Of a stretch of DNA of 64,000 nucleotides, positions 32,531 through 41,534 are shown in pieces. Position numbers and translations under genes: made by a program. Source of the stretch: DASRDR01 sp035550795 (GTDB taxonomy: Bacteria > Methylomirabilota > Methylomirabilia > Rokubacteriales > DASRDR01); contig DASZOL010000068.1 in the NCBI GenBank assembly GCA_035550795.1, positions 186,001 to 250,000 on the forward strand. The letters are read 5' to 3'. Position 1 is the stretch's first letter. Each line of letters starts with the position of its first letter. Below the pieces are notes generated by a model, which saw nothing but the letters and a program-made list of their open reading frames with translations, was not told where the DNA came from and searched no databases.

Positions 32531-32578
32531 GCCTCGAGCGCGGCCCCGTCAGGCCCGGCACGGGATCCGGATAGCCCG

Positions 32579-33076
32579 ATGAGCCAGGACTGGCCCGATC
32601 CCGAGCTGCTCCGCACCGTCTTCGAGGGCACCGAGGTCCTGCGGAAGCCGATCACCGGGATCATCTCCGGGCACCACGTGCTCCCGTACGTCCTGATCGG
32701 GCCCCACTGGGACCAGCCCGGTCGGTCGGTGGAGGTGCGCGGCCGGATCCGCGTGTCCCCGCGCCTGGTGCTGCCTGTCCGCTCGGAGGGCCCGACCTAT
32801 GGCGAGGTGTTCTCGGACCGGGAAGTGATGCACCACGCGCTCGTCGCCCGGATCTTCAGCTTCAAGTACGCGCCGAAGGTCCTCGTCGAGAGCGAGGACC
32901 TTCGCATCCAGCGCCAGGACCGCGCTCCGCAGGCGCACATCGAGCTGGTCCTCGACGAGCTCCTCCGCCAGGAGGTCATCAACACCGGCGTCATCCGCTC
33001 TCCGGACGTCCGTTACTATCCCGTCTCCCTCGACCGGTTCATCCGGGAGATCCTCGACCAGGAGTTTCGGGACTAA
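32579..33076 (+). CDS. conserved hypothetical partner of the PGM1-like ligase
   Basis: A 165-residue soluble protein I do not recognise. It begins with PDPELLRTVFEGTEVLRKPITGI, has an YVLIGPHW strand, a middle part rich in Arg/Val strands (VEVRGRIRVSPRLVLP), and a helical C-terminus HIELVLDELLRQEVINTGVIRSP. It is acidic and has no signal peptide, membrane segment or enzyme motif. It starts 48 bp after the ligase gene, so both are probably co-transcribed. The pairing suggests a regulatory, scaffold or substrate-binding role in the same reaction, which is inference. Confidence 0.75.
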   Translation: MSQDWPDPELLRTVFEGTEVLRKPITGIISGHHVLPYVLIGPHWDQPGRSVEVRGRIRVSPRLVLPVRSEGPTYGEVFSDREVMHHALVARIFSFKYAPKVLVESEDLRIQRQDRAPQAHIELVLDELLRQEVINTGVIRSPDVRYYPVSLDRFIREILDQEFRD

Positions 33077-33166
33077 CGAGGAGCGCGGGACGGTGGGAGC
33101 CTCCTGGTCGTTCGCGGGCGGGACCTGCTCGGCCTGCCCCAGCCGCGGGGAAGGCGAGCTCCCGGC

Positions 33167-34216
33167 CTAGGGCGCGGGGCGGCTCGCCTCCTGCCGGACC
33201 CACTCGTCGAACGGCCCGGACACGCGGACCACCTCGTTGATCAGCCACAGCGAGCGTGACACCAGGATGAGGAAGAGGTCGCCGGCGATGCCCACCCGGC
33301 GTGTCTCCGGCGTGACCGGGGCGAAGGCGAGGCCGCGGAGGAAGCTGCCGTTGCGGGTGGTCGCGAAGTCGAGGCGCCGGCCATCGGGCGTGAGGGCGAA
33401 GAGCTGCCCCGTCCTCCGCTGCATGACGAACAACGTCCCGCCGGGGCTCGTGGCGAACCCGCCCGGCAGCGGACCCTGGAGGACCGACTGCGCGCCGCCG
33501 CCGGGGGCGACCCGCCAGATCTCGCCATTCCCCGCTCCGAACGGCGTCTCCGCCGTGCCGTCGGCTCCCACCCAGAGATTGCCGGCCTCGTCCATCGACA
33601 GGAGTCGGGGTCGCGTGAGCGTGGCATGGCGGGCATTGACGACGTTGCCCCGGGCGTCCAGCCGGACGACCACGCCCTCCTCGCGGTCGGCGACATAGAC
33701 GTCGCCCGACGGGTCGAGCGCCACGCCCTCCGGGTGGCGCAGGAGCGGCGGGGTGCCCGGCCCGGGGCGGCCGCCGGCGAAGAGGGTCGGCTTCCCGTCG
33801 TGGAACCGGTACAGCGCTCCGAGCTTTGCCCCGCGGTCGTACGTCGTCACCCACACCGGGCCGCGGGCCGCCACGGCGCCGATCTGCGGGTTCGGAAGCG
33901 GCGGGCCGTATAAGTAGCGCGCTTCCGTCTCGGGACTCATCCGGGCCCCCCCCGCTGGAATGCGGTAGATCGCCCAGAGGTCCTCCACCTCCCCCGTCCG
34001 GAAGCGGGCGCCGGTCCGCGACAGGTAGAGGGCTCCTGCGGCGTCGACGCCGAGCGTCCCCACCGCCGGGATGCCGCTGACCCCCCGGTCGCCCGAGGTG
34101 TCGAACCCCTGGCCCGACACGTAGACCTCGCTCGTGAAGCCAGCCGGGAGCCCGAGGTCGGCGCGCGCGGGACTGACGAGGAGGAGGACTGCGAGGAGAC
34201 CAAGCCACGCCGCCAT
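33167..34216 (-). CDS. exported NHL/SMP-30-like beta-propeller protein
   Basis: A 349-residue protein with a signal peptide (residues 1-19, LGLLAVLLLVSPARA) and repeated short blades: VGTLGVDAAGALYLS, HPEGVALDPSGDVYVADREEGVVVRLDARG, LLSMDEAGNLWVGADG and GGFATSPGGTLFVMQRRTGQLFALTPDG. This is the NHL/six-bladed propeller pattern. A catalytic function is not evident and blades of this type often just bind ligands. The ATG at 34216 follows GGGAGG. It converges on the ligase pair and is divergent from the aldo/keto reductase. Confidence 0.85.
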   Translation of the reverse strand: MAAWLGLLAVLLLVSPARADLGLPAGFTSEVYVSGQGFDTSGDRGVSGIPAVGTLGVDAAGALYLSRTGARFRTGEVEDLWAIYRIPAGGARMSPETEARYLYGPPLPNPQIGAVAARGPVWVTTYDRGAKLGALYRFHDGKPTLFAGGRPGPGTPPLLRHPEGVALDPSGDVYVADREEGVVVRLDARGNVVNARHATLTRPRLLSMDEAGNLWVGADGTAETPFGAGNGEIWRVAPGGGAQSVLQGPLPGGFATSPGGTLFVMQRRTGQLFALTPDGRRLDFATTRNGSFLRGLAFAPVTPETRRVGIAGDLFLILVSRSLWLINEVVRVSGPFDEWVRQEASRPAP

Positions 34217-34369
34217 TCGCGACCTCCCGGGGCCACGAGCGTCGACGCGGCTCCGACATCGGAGCGCGGCTCGGCGACCCTGGCTGAGTATACGACGGTC
34301 GATCGCGTCCGGCGGGGTACGATGGCGAGGCCCCCCGAAGGCGATCGCATTCGGGGAAGGAGGCCGCTG

Positions 34370-35938
34370 GTGACGACGCCGAGGGCAGGAGGTGCGATAC
34401 CCGGAGGAGCGACCCCCGCCGGGACCCGGGCCTACGCGGAGCGTCATGCCGCGGCGGGCGAGCGGGCCCACGGACTCCTCGGCCGGACGGGCCTCACGGC
34501 GTGTCGCCTCGGCTTCGGCGGCTACCGCGTCAACGACGGGACTCCCGCCCACCGCGACGCGCTGAATCGGGCGCTCGCCGCCGGCGTGAACCTCATCGAC
34601 ACGTCCACGAACTACACCGACGGCGCCAGCGAGCGGCTGGTGGGCCGGGTTCTCGGCGACGCGGTCCGGACGGGCAGCGTGCGACGTGACGAGATCGTCG
34701 TCGTCTCCAAGATCGGCTACGTCCAGGGGGAGAACCTCGCCCTGGCCCAGGGACGCGAGGCGACCGGACAGCCGTTCCCCGAGATGGTGCACTACCAAGA
34801 CGGCTGCTGGCATTGCGTGCATCCCGCGTTCCTCGAGGACCAGCTGGTCCGGTCCCTGGACCGCCTGGGCCTCGAGACGCTCGACGTCTGCCTGCTCCAC
34901 AATCCCGAGTACTTCCTCTCCGACGCGGCCACCCGCGGTGACGGGGAGATCGAGGCGATCCGGGCCGAGTTCTACCGCCGCCTCGTCGCCGCGTTCCGGT
35001 TCTTCGAGAAGCGGGTGGCGGCCGGGGCGCTCGGCTGGTACGGAGTGTCGTCCAACACGGTCGCGCACTCGGTGGACGATCCGGAGGCGACGAGCCTCGC
35101 CCGCATGCTCGCGGCCGCCAGGGAGGCCGGAGGTCCCGGCCATCACTTCGGCGTCATCCAGCTGCCGATGAACCTGTTCGAGTCAGGCGGCGCCCTCGCT
35201 CGGATCAATCCGCCGGACGGGCCGGTCGCCCAGCGCCGCACGGTGCTGGAGCTTGCCTCGGGGGAGGGGATCGGCGTCCTGGTCAACCGTCCGCTCAACG
35301 CCGTGATGGGGTCCGGGATGGTGCGCCTGGCTGATTTCCCGGCCGTCGTCGCGGTCGCCGTCCAGCGGCAGCTGGAGAGCGTGCGAGAGCTGGAAGCCGA
35401 GTATCGCCGCGAGATCGCCGCGCACCTTCGCGTGACATCGGACAGCGACAAGCCGGAGAACTTCCTCCGCTGGGCGGATCAGCTTGCCGGCGTGAGGGAG
35501 CGCGTCGCGAGCGTGACGTACTGGGAGCAGATCGAGTGGCAGGTCCGGGGTCTCACGAGGCGTGTCGTCGGCGCCCTGGACACCGGGATCGCGGGCGAGC
35601 TCGCCGCGCGGTGGCGCGGCTGGCGGGACCGGTACCTGCCCGAGCTCGACCGGCTGCTCGACGGGTTCCGGGCGGAGGCCGCCGGCTGGAGCCAGCGCCA
35701 GAGCCGCGCCGTCGCAGCCGCCGCCGATCCGCTGCTGCCGCCGGAGCGGCGCGGGGCCCCGCTGTCACAGAAGGCGCTGTGGGTCCTCACCAGCACGCCG
35801 GGCGTCGGCACGGTCCTCGTCGGGATGCGGCGTCCCGCGTACGTCGAGGACGCGACCGGGATGCTGGGCTGGCCGCCGCTCGCCGATCCCGCTTCCGTCT
35901 ACACGGCCCTTCGCGACCTTCGCGTGCCCGGCGCCTGA
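34370..35938 (+). CDS. aldo/keto reductase with a large C-terminal insertion
   Basis: A 522-residue AKR, against about 320-350 for most members. The NADPH-dependent barrel signatures are present: GFGGYRVNDG, NLIDTSTNYTDGASE (catalytic Asp and Tyr), VVSKIGYVQG (Lys), LDVCLLHNPEY (His). After VNRPLNAVMGSGM (about residue 310) a largely helical stretch of about 170 residues, up to about residue 475, is inserted before the final TSTPGVGTVLVGMRRPAYVEDA segment that contacts the cofactor. Start GTG at 34370 has a strong GGAAGGAGG site; the ATG at 34322 lacks one. The substrate is not evident, and the insertion may add a domain for a large substrate. Confidence 0.85.
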   Translation: MTTPRAGGAIPGGATPAGTRAYAERHAAAGERAHGLLGRTGLTACRLGFGGYRVNDGTPAHRDALNRALAAGVNLIDTSTNYTDGASERLVGRVLGDAVRTGSVRRDEIVVVSKIGYVQGENLALAQGREATGQPFPEMVHYQDGCWHCVHPAFLEDQLVRSLDRLGLETLDVCLLHNPEYFLSDAATRGDGEIEAIRAEFYRRLVAAFRFFEKRVAAGALGWYGVSSNTVAHSVDDPEATSLARMLAAAREAGGPGHHFGVIQLPMNLFESGGALARINPPDGPVAQRRTVLELASGEGIGVLVNRPLNAVMGSGMVRLADFPAVVAVAVQRQLESVRELEAEYRREIAAHLRVTSDSDKPENFLRWADQLAGVRERVASVTYWEQIEWQVRGLTRRVVGALDTGIAGELAARWRGWRDRYLPELDRLLDGFRAEAAGWSQRQSRAVAAAADPLLPPERRGAPLSQKALWVLTSTPGVGTVLVGMRRPAYVEDATGMLGWPPLADPASVYTALRDLRVPGA

Positions 35939-36006
35939 CGGCGGCGGCCGGCGAGCACCGGCAACGCAAGCCGGGACGAGCCCGGGGAGCCCGGCCGGGC
36001 GCCGGC

Positions 36007-36969
36007 TCAGCGACGCAGGGCATGCTCCAGGCGCGGCCGCACCTCCGTCGCCAGGCGTGTCATCGACTCCTCGTCGTAGGGAGCGGGGAAGCCGGCGAGG
36101 AGGTGCCGGTAGCCGGGGCCGATGTCCAGGTAGGGGCGGATCGCGGCCGCCACCTCATCGGGCGTGCCGACGGGCTGGCTCGTCCAGAGCTGGGCGCACC
36201 CGTTGGCCTCGAACAGCTTCTCGAACACGCGCTGCGCCTCGGCGCGCGAGTCGCGGATCACCACGGCGCCGACGACCGTCGTGCGCTCGATCTCCCGGTG
36301 GTCGCGGCCGACCGTGCGGCAGTGCTCCTGGAGGATCGCCTCCTTTCGGCGAACCGACTCGACTCCGCCGCCGATGTTGCACGCGTCCCCGTAGCGGGCG
36401 ACCAGCTTGAGGGTCACCTTCTCGCCACCGCCTCCAATCAGCAGCGGGAGCCGGGCCTGCACGGGGGCGGGCAGGTTGCGGACCGCCCTGGCGTGGTAGC
36501 GGACGCCCGCGGCCGACGGCGTCTCGCCGCGGAGCATGCCGCGAATCACGGGCAGCGCCTCTCCGAGCCATCGCAGCCGCTCGGGCGCGCCGGAGCCGAA
36601 CGGTAGCCCATAGGCGGCGTGCTCGTCCCCGTGCCAGGCCGCCCCGATGCCGAGGATCGCGCGCCCTCCGGAGATGTGATCGAGCGTGGTCGCCATCTTC
36701 GCGGTCAGGGCCGGCTCGCGGAACGTGTTGGCCGAGACCATGAGGCCGAGACGGATGCGCTCGGTGGCCTGTGCCCAGGCGGCGAGGGTCATCCATCCCT
36801 CGAGGATGGGCCCGCTCGGGTCGCCGACGATCGGGTAGAGGTGGTCCCAGGTCCACAGCGAGTCGTAGCCGAGCCGGTCGGCCCGCCGGCCGGCGTCGAG
36901 GAGGGCGGACCAGGGCGTGTACTGGTTCCAGCAGAGCGCGCCGAGGCGCAGGACGGCGCCGTCACTCAT
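36007..36969 (-). CDS. LLM class flavin-dependent (F420-type) oxidoreductase
   Basis: A 320-residue luciferase-like barrel. Signatures include LGALCWNQYTPW, GYDSLWTWDHLYP, RIRLGLMVSANTFREPALTAKMATTLDHISGGR, GIGAAWHGDEHAAYG and PLLIGGGGEKVTLKLVARYGD, the last close to those of F420-dependent enzymes. Its ATG at 36969 overlaps the stop of the upstream gene by 4 nt (ATGA), so it is coupled to it. Product and substrate are unknown. Confidence 0.9.
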   Translation of the reverse strand: MSDGAVLRLGALCWNQYTPWSALLDAGRRADRLGYDSLWTWDHLYPIVGDPSGPILEGWMTLAAWAQATERIRLGLMVSANTFREPALTAKMATTLDHISGGRAILGIGAAWHGDEHAAYGLPFGSGAPERLRWLGEALPVIRGMLRGETPSAAGVRYHARAVRNLPAPVQARLPLLIGGGGEKVTLKLVARYGDACNIGGGVESVRRKEAILQEHCRTVGRDHREIERTTVVGAVVIRDSRAEAQRVFEKLFEANGCAQLWTSQPVGTPDEVAAAIRPYLDIGPGYRHLLAGFPAPYDEESMTRLATEVRPRLEHALRR

Positions 36970-38039
36970 GCAGGGTCTCCTGGGAGCCCGAACGCTTGGG
37001 CGAGCAGCTCGTAGGAGCGAAGCCGGGCCTTCGGGTCGTGGGTGATGGTGACGACCACCAGCTCCTCGACGCCGTACTCGACGGCGAGGGCGAGGAGGGC
37101 GGCTCGCACCTGCTCGGGCGCGCCGGCGAACGTGCGCTGGCGCGCGTGCTGGACGATGGCGAGCTCTCGCGAGGAGTACGGGTAGCGCTCGGCTTCCTCG
37201 ACCGACGGGTAGGGGCCGGGCCGCCCGGTGTAGAGGCGCACGATGAAGAGGTCCCGGCTCCGCGACAGGCGCTCGGCCTCCGCCTCGGTGTCCGCGCAGA
37301 CGGCGAAGACCGCGGCGCTCGCGTGGGCCGCTCCGAGACGCGGTGAGGGCTGGAATGCCCGGGCGTAGGCGCGGGTCACCGCCGCCCCGCCGTCCGCGTT
37401 GATGAAGTGGGCGAACGAGAACGCCGTCCCGAAGTGCGCGGCGCACGCCGCGCTCGCGTCGGTCGAGCCGAGGAGCCAGATCTCGGGGACGCCGGCGCCG
37501 GCGGGCATCGCACGCACGGCGGCGAGCGGGTGACCGGGGGGCAGAGTCTCGGTCAGGAATCCGATGAGATCGGCGACCTGATCCGGGAAGCGCGCGACTT
37601 CCTCCTCCGCCCATGGGTCGGGCACCGGCATGCCCGGGCGCGCGACACTGCGGCGGCGGAGCGCAACCGCGGTGCGGCCGTCGCTTCCCGGCGCCCGCCC
37701 GATCCCGAGGTCGATGCGCCCCGGGTGGAGCGTCTCGAGCATCCGGAATTGCTCGGCCACCTTGAGCGGACTGTAGTGGGTGAGCATGACGCCGCCGGAG
37801 CCCACGCGGATCCGGCGCGTGCGGGTGGCGACCTCGCCGATGAGGATCTCGGGAGCCGCTCCGGCGAGCCCCGGCGTCGAATGGTGCTCGGCTAGCCAGT
37901 AGCGCTGGTAGCCGAGCCGGTCGGCCGCCCGGGCGAGGTCGAGCGTCTCCCGGATCGCTTCGGCGGGCGTCTGACCCTCGCGGACCGGGGACTGATCCAG
38001 GACGCTCAGGCGGAGGGCGGCTGGCTCCTCGTCGGCCAC
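36966..38039 (-). CDS. LLM class flavin-dependent oxidoreductase (alkanal monooxygenase-like)
   Basis: A 357-residue luciferase-like protein of the group with SVLDQSPVREGQTPAEAIRETLDLARAADRLGYQRYWLAEHH at the N-terminus, RIRVGSGGVMLTHYSPLKVAEQFRML, and GRIDLGIGRAPGSD, as in MsnO8-type monooxygenases. FMN is the likely cofactor. The start is GTG at 38039; TAGACT (38046-38051, minus) ends 6 nt upstream, consistent with a leaderless mRNA. It heads a two-gene operon with the F420-type paralogue, whose product may act in the same pathway. Confidence 0.9.
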   Translation of the reverse strand: MADEEPAALRLSVLDQSPVREGQTPAEAIRETLDLARAADRLGYQRYWLAEHHSTPGLAGAAPEILIGEVATRTRRIRVGSGGVMLTHYSPLKVAEQFRMLETLHPGRIDLGIGRAPGSDGRTAVALRRRSVARPGMPVPDPWAEEEVARFPDQVADLIGFLTETLPPGHPLAAVRAMPAGAGVPEIWLLGSTDASAACAAHFGTAFSFAHFINADGGAAVTRAYARAFQPSPRLGAAHASAAVFAVCADTEAEAERLSRSRDLFIVRLYTGRPGPYPSVEEAERYPYSSRELAIVQHARQRTFAGAPEQVRAALLALAVEYGVEELVVVTITHDPKARLRSYELLAQAFGLPGDPA

Positions 38040-38045
38040 ATGTCG

Positions 38046-38051
38046 AGTCTA
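38046..38051 (-). promoter_or_regulatory. -10 hexamer TAGACT placed for a leaderless start
   Basis: The minus strand reads TAGACT, then CGACAT, then GTG at 38039 of the luciferase-like gene. There is no Shine-Dalgarno sequence in the intervening 6 nt or in the hexamer. Confidence 0.45.
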
Positions 38052-38121
38052 TCGCGACCCGGAGCCATCGTCCCGCCCCGGCGCGTCCGAAGCGGGCGGA
38101 TCGCGAAGCCGAGCCGGGGCG

Positions 38122-38559
38122 CTAGGGCTGGCGCGGGCGCTCGAACTCGAGGTCGATGGTCCTCAGGCGCTCGATCAGGCGCTCCAGCTGGACGGCCCGC
38201 GCGACGTAGGCGCCCAGCACGGTCCGCCAGGCGCGCGCGTCCGGGGCGTAGGGGCTGGTCGGGTGCTCGCGCAGCAGCCGGTCGAGTTGCGCGGCGGCCT
38301 GGCGGTACTCCCGTGCCCCGTTCCCGCTGAGGACCAGGGCGCGGGCGAGGCCATAGAGGGCCTCGTCGTGGACGGGCGCGTCGGGGAACCGGTGGACGAC
38401 GCCGTCCAGGATCCGCGCCGCCGCCGGCGCGTTTCCCGCGCGAAGCTGAGCATCGGCGTCCCGGACGAGCCGGTCGGCCTCCGCGGACGACCGCGTCCAG
38501 GGCGCCGCGCTGCACGCCGGGAGCGCCACCAGGGCGACCAGCAGCGCCAGGCGTCTCAT
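38122..38559 (-). CDS. BamD/YfiO-like TPR lipoprotein
   Basis: A 145-residue lipoprotein. The signal peptide ends in a lipobox LPAC (Cys about residue 16), so it should be anchored in the outer or inner membrane. The rest is TPR-like helical hairpins: ADAQLRAGNAPAAARILDGVVHRFPDAPVHDEALYGLARALV and YRQAAAQLDRLLREHPTSPYAPDA, as in the BamD/YfiO family, but too short for BamD itself (about 240 residues). Its ATG overlaps the stop of the upstream sensor kinase by 4 nt, so the two are co-translated. A scaffold role is inferred. Confidence 0.85.
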   Translation of the reverse strand: MRRLALLVALVALPACSAAPWTRSSAEADRLVRDADAQLRAGNAPAAARILDGVVHRFPDAPVHDEALYGLARALVLSGNGAREYRQAAAQLDRLLREHPTSPYAPDARAWRTVLGAYVARAVQLERLIERLRTIDLEFERPRQP

Positions 38560-39971
38560 GCGCCCGGAGCCTCCAGGGGGAGCGTGAAGGCGAAGCAGCT
38601 GCCATTGCCCTCCTCGGAGTCAACCCAGACCCGCCCTCCGTGCGCCAGGACGAAGCTCTTCACGATCGCCAGGCCCAGGCCCGTCCCACCGCGTCCCTCG
38701 TGAGCCTGCTCGTAGCGGTCGAAGACCGTCCGCTGGAGATCCGCCGGGATCCCGATTCCCGTGTCGGACACCTTCACCAGCAGATGTCGATCGGCCACTT
38801 CGGCGGTGAGACTGACGATGCCGGCCGCGTGGCTGAACTTCACGGCGTTCGAGAGCAGGTTGACCAGCACCTGGTGGATCCGCGGGGCGTCCAGCAGCAG
38901 CTTCGGGATCGAGTCCGACACGGCGATGTCGAGGCGAAGGCCTCGGTCCTCGGCCCAGGGACGGATCTCGTCGACCGCCTCCTGGATCAGGGAGGGGACG
39001 TCGGTCGGATCGAGATCGAGGCGAAGCTTGCCGGTCCTGAGCTTTCCCAGGTCGAGGAGCTGGTTCACCAGACCCAGGACGCGGCTCGTGTTCATGCGGA
39101 TGTTCTCGATCAGCGACTCCTGCCGCTCTCCGATCCCACCCGGAGGCGCCTTCCCGAGCCGCTCCGCCGACCAGAGGATGACGGTGAGCGGCGTCCTGAG
39201 GTCATGGGTGATCGCCGAGAACAGCTGCTGCTTGAGGGCATCGAGCTCCCGGAGGCCGGCGGCCATCCGGTTGAAGGCGATGGTCAGCTCCGCGATCTCG
39301 TCGCGGCCGCGGACCGGGATGGGCTCGGAGAGCTTGCGCCGCTCGACGGCCCGCGCGGCGGCGCGCAGCGTCCGCAGCGGGCGGGCGATCCTAAAGCTCG
39401 CGAAGGCCGCGATGGCGACCGTCACCGCCAGGCTGGCCCCGACGGCGAGGAGCGCCACGAGCCGGCTCTGCTCCTCGAGCACCCCGGCGACGGTGCCTCG
39501 CCGGCGCAGCTCGGCGCTGGATTGCCCGTAGAGGCGCTGGACCAGCGCCTCTAGCCGGACGGCGGTCGGCTCGACGCCCGTTCGATCCAGAACGGGACGG
39601 ACGGCGAGGCGCCGGTAGCTGCGGAGCTGTTCGGTCGCTCCCGCGAGAGCCTCCCGCTCCTCCGGGGTCGACACGAGATCCGCCAGCATCGCCAGGTCCG
39701 CCTCGAGCGCCTGGGCCCGCTCGGCGAGGATTCGGAGGTAGGCTGGGTCCCGGAGCACGGCGTAGCGCGCCTCTAGCCGCCGAAGGGCGGCAACCCCCTC
39801 CAGCAAGGCGATCTCGAGGCGCACCGCGGGCAACGCACGATTGATGATCGTGCGGTTCTCGGCCGTCAACCGCCGCGTCGTGACGAGGCTCCACCCGGCA
39901 AAGGAGAGCATCACCCCGGTGATCAGGGCGAATGCCAGGAACAGCTTGTGGCTCAAGCGGAGTGCCGGCAC
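38556..39971 (-). CDS. HAMP-domain sensor histidine kinase
   Basis: A 471-residue membrane kinase. A first helix (about 9-30), a periplasmic helical sensor domain (about 31-185), a second helix (about 190-212), a HAMP segment (RPLRTLRAAARAVERRKLSEPIPVRGRDEIAEL), a HisKA H-box FSAITHDLRTPLTVI, and a HATPase_c domain with N-box VLVNLLSNAVKFS, SDTGIGIP and GTGLGLAIVKS. All key residues for autophosphorylation are present. It starts with GTG at 39971; TGTAAT (39993-39998, minus) is a possible -10. Its partner response regulator is not adjacent; the downstream gene is a lipoprotein. Confidence 0.92.
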   Translation of the reverse strand: MPALRLSHKLFLAFALITGVMLSFAGWSLVTTRRLTAENRTIINRALPAVRLEIALLEGVAALRRLEARYAVLRDPAYLRILAERAQALEADLAMLADLVSTPEEREALAGATEQLRSYRRLAVRPVLDRTGVEPTAVRLEALVQRLYGQSSAELRRRGTVAGVLEEQSRLVALLAVGASLAVTVAIAAFASFRIARPLRTLRAAARAVERRKLSEPIPVRGRDEIAELTIAFNRMAAGLRELDALKQQLFSAITHDLRTPLTVILWSAERLGKAPPGGIGERQESLIENIRMNTSRVLGLVNQLLDLGKLRTGKLRLDLDPTDVPSLIQEAVDEIRPWAEDRGLRLDIAVSDSIPKLLLDAPRIHQVLVNLLSNAVKFSHAAGIVSLTAEVADRHLLVKVSDTGIGIPADLQRTVFDRYEQAHEGRGGTGLGLAIVKSFVLAHGGRVWVDSEEGNGSCFAFTLPLEAPGA

Positions 39972-40269
39972 GCGGAGAGCCCCCGGGGAGCCATTACAAG
40001 CCGGATGCCAGGCGACGGCCACGGGGGGCCGCCCGGGAACCGCCCGATCTATCGAGGAGTTTCGAGCCCGGCTACTCCTGGGCCCGGCACGCGCATCCTG
40101 CCGGCACGCCCCCCCATGACAAAACGGGGAGGGTCGCTGACCGGAATTCGGCGGTCCCCCCTGAGTGCGGCACGTGCCGGGGGGTGATGGCGGGATCCGC
40201 GGGGCAGGGAGGCACCGTCCCTTCGATGCTAGACTCTCCACGGGCGCGCCCCTGGCGCGTGCATACGGC
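39972..40269. other. 298-bp divergent intergenic region
   Basis: It lies between the divergent sensor kinase and mltA genes. It contains TGTAAT (39993-39998) on the minus strand and TAGACT (40230-40235) on the plus strand as -10 candidates, but neither has a good -35 box. No gene is supported here. Confidence 0.45.
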
Positions 40270-41499
40270 ATGCGAAGCCCGTGGATCCGGACCGCCCGAT
40301 CGCTCCGTCCGCCTGGAGCCCCGGAGGCTCCGACGGCGCGTGCGCGCGCCGGGCACCCGTGGAGAGGGGGAGCGGCCCTGCTTCTCGTCCTCGCCGTGAC
40401 CCTGCCGGTCCGGTCCCCGGCCCAGGGAACGTGGATCCTCCGCCCCCTCGCCGAGCACGACGGACCGACGCTCCTTGACGACGGCGATCCCGAGTCGCTC
40501 CGTGCGGCCGTGGCGCAGAGCCTCGCGTGGCTCGATCGGCAACCGCCCGGTCGCGGGCTCACCTTCGGGCCGCGGCGCGTGACGATCGCGGAGTACTCGG
40601 CCGGGCTGCGCCGGCTGCTCATGCTGCTTGCCGGCAATCCGGCCCCGGAGGTCCTCGAGGAGCGAGTGCTCGCGGAGTTCGACGTGCTGTCGAGTGTCGG
40701 GCGCCCCGATGGCGCTGTCCTCCTGACGGGTTACCACGAGCCCGTCGTCGAGGCCTCGGACCGGCAGAGCCCCGCCTACCCGATCCCCATTCTCGGGCTG
40801 CCGGTCAACTTCACCGGCGGGTGGCGGTATCCCCGCTTCCTCAGCCGGGCCGAGATCGAGGCGGGCCGGCTCGGGGCGGCCGCCCGGCCGCTCGCGTGGG
40901 CGCGTGATCCCGTCGACGTGTTCTTCATGGAGGTCGAGGGGAGCGGCACCCTCCGCTTCCCGGGCGGGCGGGAGGTCCGGGTCGGCCCGGCGGCCACGAA
41001 CGGCTACCCATACAGGTCGATCGGGCGGCTGCTCATCGACGAGGGTCGGCTCACGGATGAGAACATCTCCATGCACGCGATCCGCTCGTGGCTCGCCGAG
41101 AACCCCGCCGAGCGCGCCCGAGTCCTGCGCCACAACCAGTCGGTCGTGTTCTTCCGGCGGCTCGATGGCCCGCCGACCGGGAGCCTCGGCGTGCCCCTGA
41201 CTCCGGTCCGCTCGATCGCCACCGACGCGCGGCTGTTCCCCGCCGGCAGCCTCGCCTTCGTCCGGACGGAGCGCCCGGTCCGGCTCGCTGACGGGCGGAT
41301 CGGGTGGAGCCCCCTCAGCCGCTTCGTCCTCAACCAGGACACCGGCGGCGCCATCCGCGGGCCGGGGCGCGTGGACCTGTTCTGGGGGCGCGGACACGAG
41401 GCGGAGCTGGCCGCCAGCGAGATGAAGCAGCTCGGCGAGCTGTACTTCCTCGTGCCCAAGCCGTCGCGTCGGGTGGCGGCCGGCGCTAGCCTGTCCTGA
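40270..41499 (+). CDS. mltA: MltA family membrane-bound lytic murein transglycosylase (copy 1)
   Basis: A 409-residue enzyme that cleaves peptidoglycan glycans to 1,6-anhydro muropeptides at the outer membrane. The N-terminus is very basic with a hydrophobic segment (GGAALLLVLAVTLPV, about 37-52). The MltA domain is marked by VLLTGYHEPVVEASDR, RFLSRAEIEAGRL, AWARDPVDVFFMEVEGSGTLRF and ENPAERARVLRHNQS; the 3D domain follows with SIATDARLFPAGSLAF and NQDTGGAIRGPGRVDLFWG, with the Asp in DTGGAI a candidate catalytic acid. A lipobox is not clear. A paralogue at 44226-45473 shares most motifs. The ATG at 40270 gives the best N-terminus. Confidence 0.9.
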   Translation: MRSPWIRTARSLRPPGAPEAPTARARAGHPWRGGAALLLVLAVTLPVRSPAQGTWILRPLAEHDGPTLLDDGDPESLRAAVAQSLAWLDRQPPGRGLTFGPRRVTIAEYSAGLRRLLMLLAGNPAPEVLEERVLAEFDVLSSVGRPDGAVLLTGYHEPVVEASDRQSPAYPIPILGLPVNFTGGWRYPRFLSRAEIEAGRLGAAARPLAWARDPVDVFFMEVEGSGTLRFPGGREVRVGPAATNGYPYRSIGRLLIDEGRLTDENISMHAIRSWLAENPAERARVLRHNQSVVFFRRLDGPPTGSLGVPLTPVRSIATDARLFPAGSLAFVRTERPVRLADGRIGWSPLSRFVLNQDTGGAIRGPGRVDLFWGRGHEAELAASEMKQLGELYFLVPKPSRRVAAGASLS

Positions 41500-41522
41500 C
41501 GAGCTGGTGGAGGGGCCCGCGG

Positions 41523-41528
41523 TACAAT
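41523..41528 (+). promoter_or_regulatory. -10 hexamer TACAAT upstream of the ybaK-headed operon
   Basis: TACAAT (41523-41528, 4 to 5 of 6 consensus bases) lies 24 bp after the mltA stop codon. A GTG follows exactly 6 nt later (41535) and would open a 22-codon leader frame (separate entry). Confidence 0.45.
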
Positions 41529-41534
41529 CGCAAG

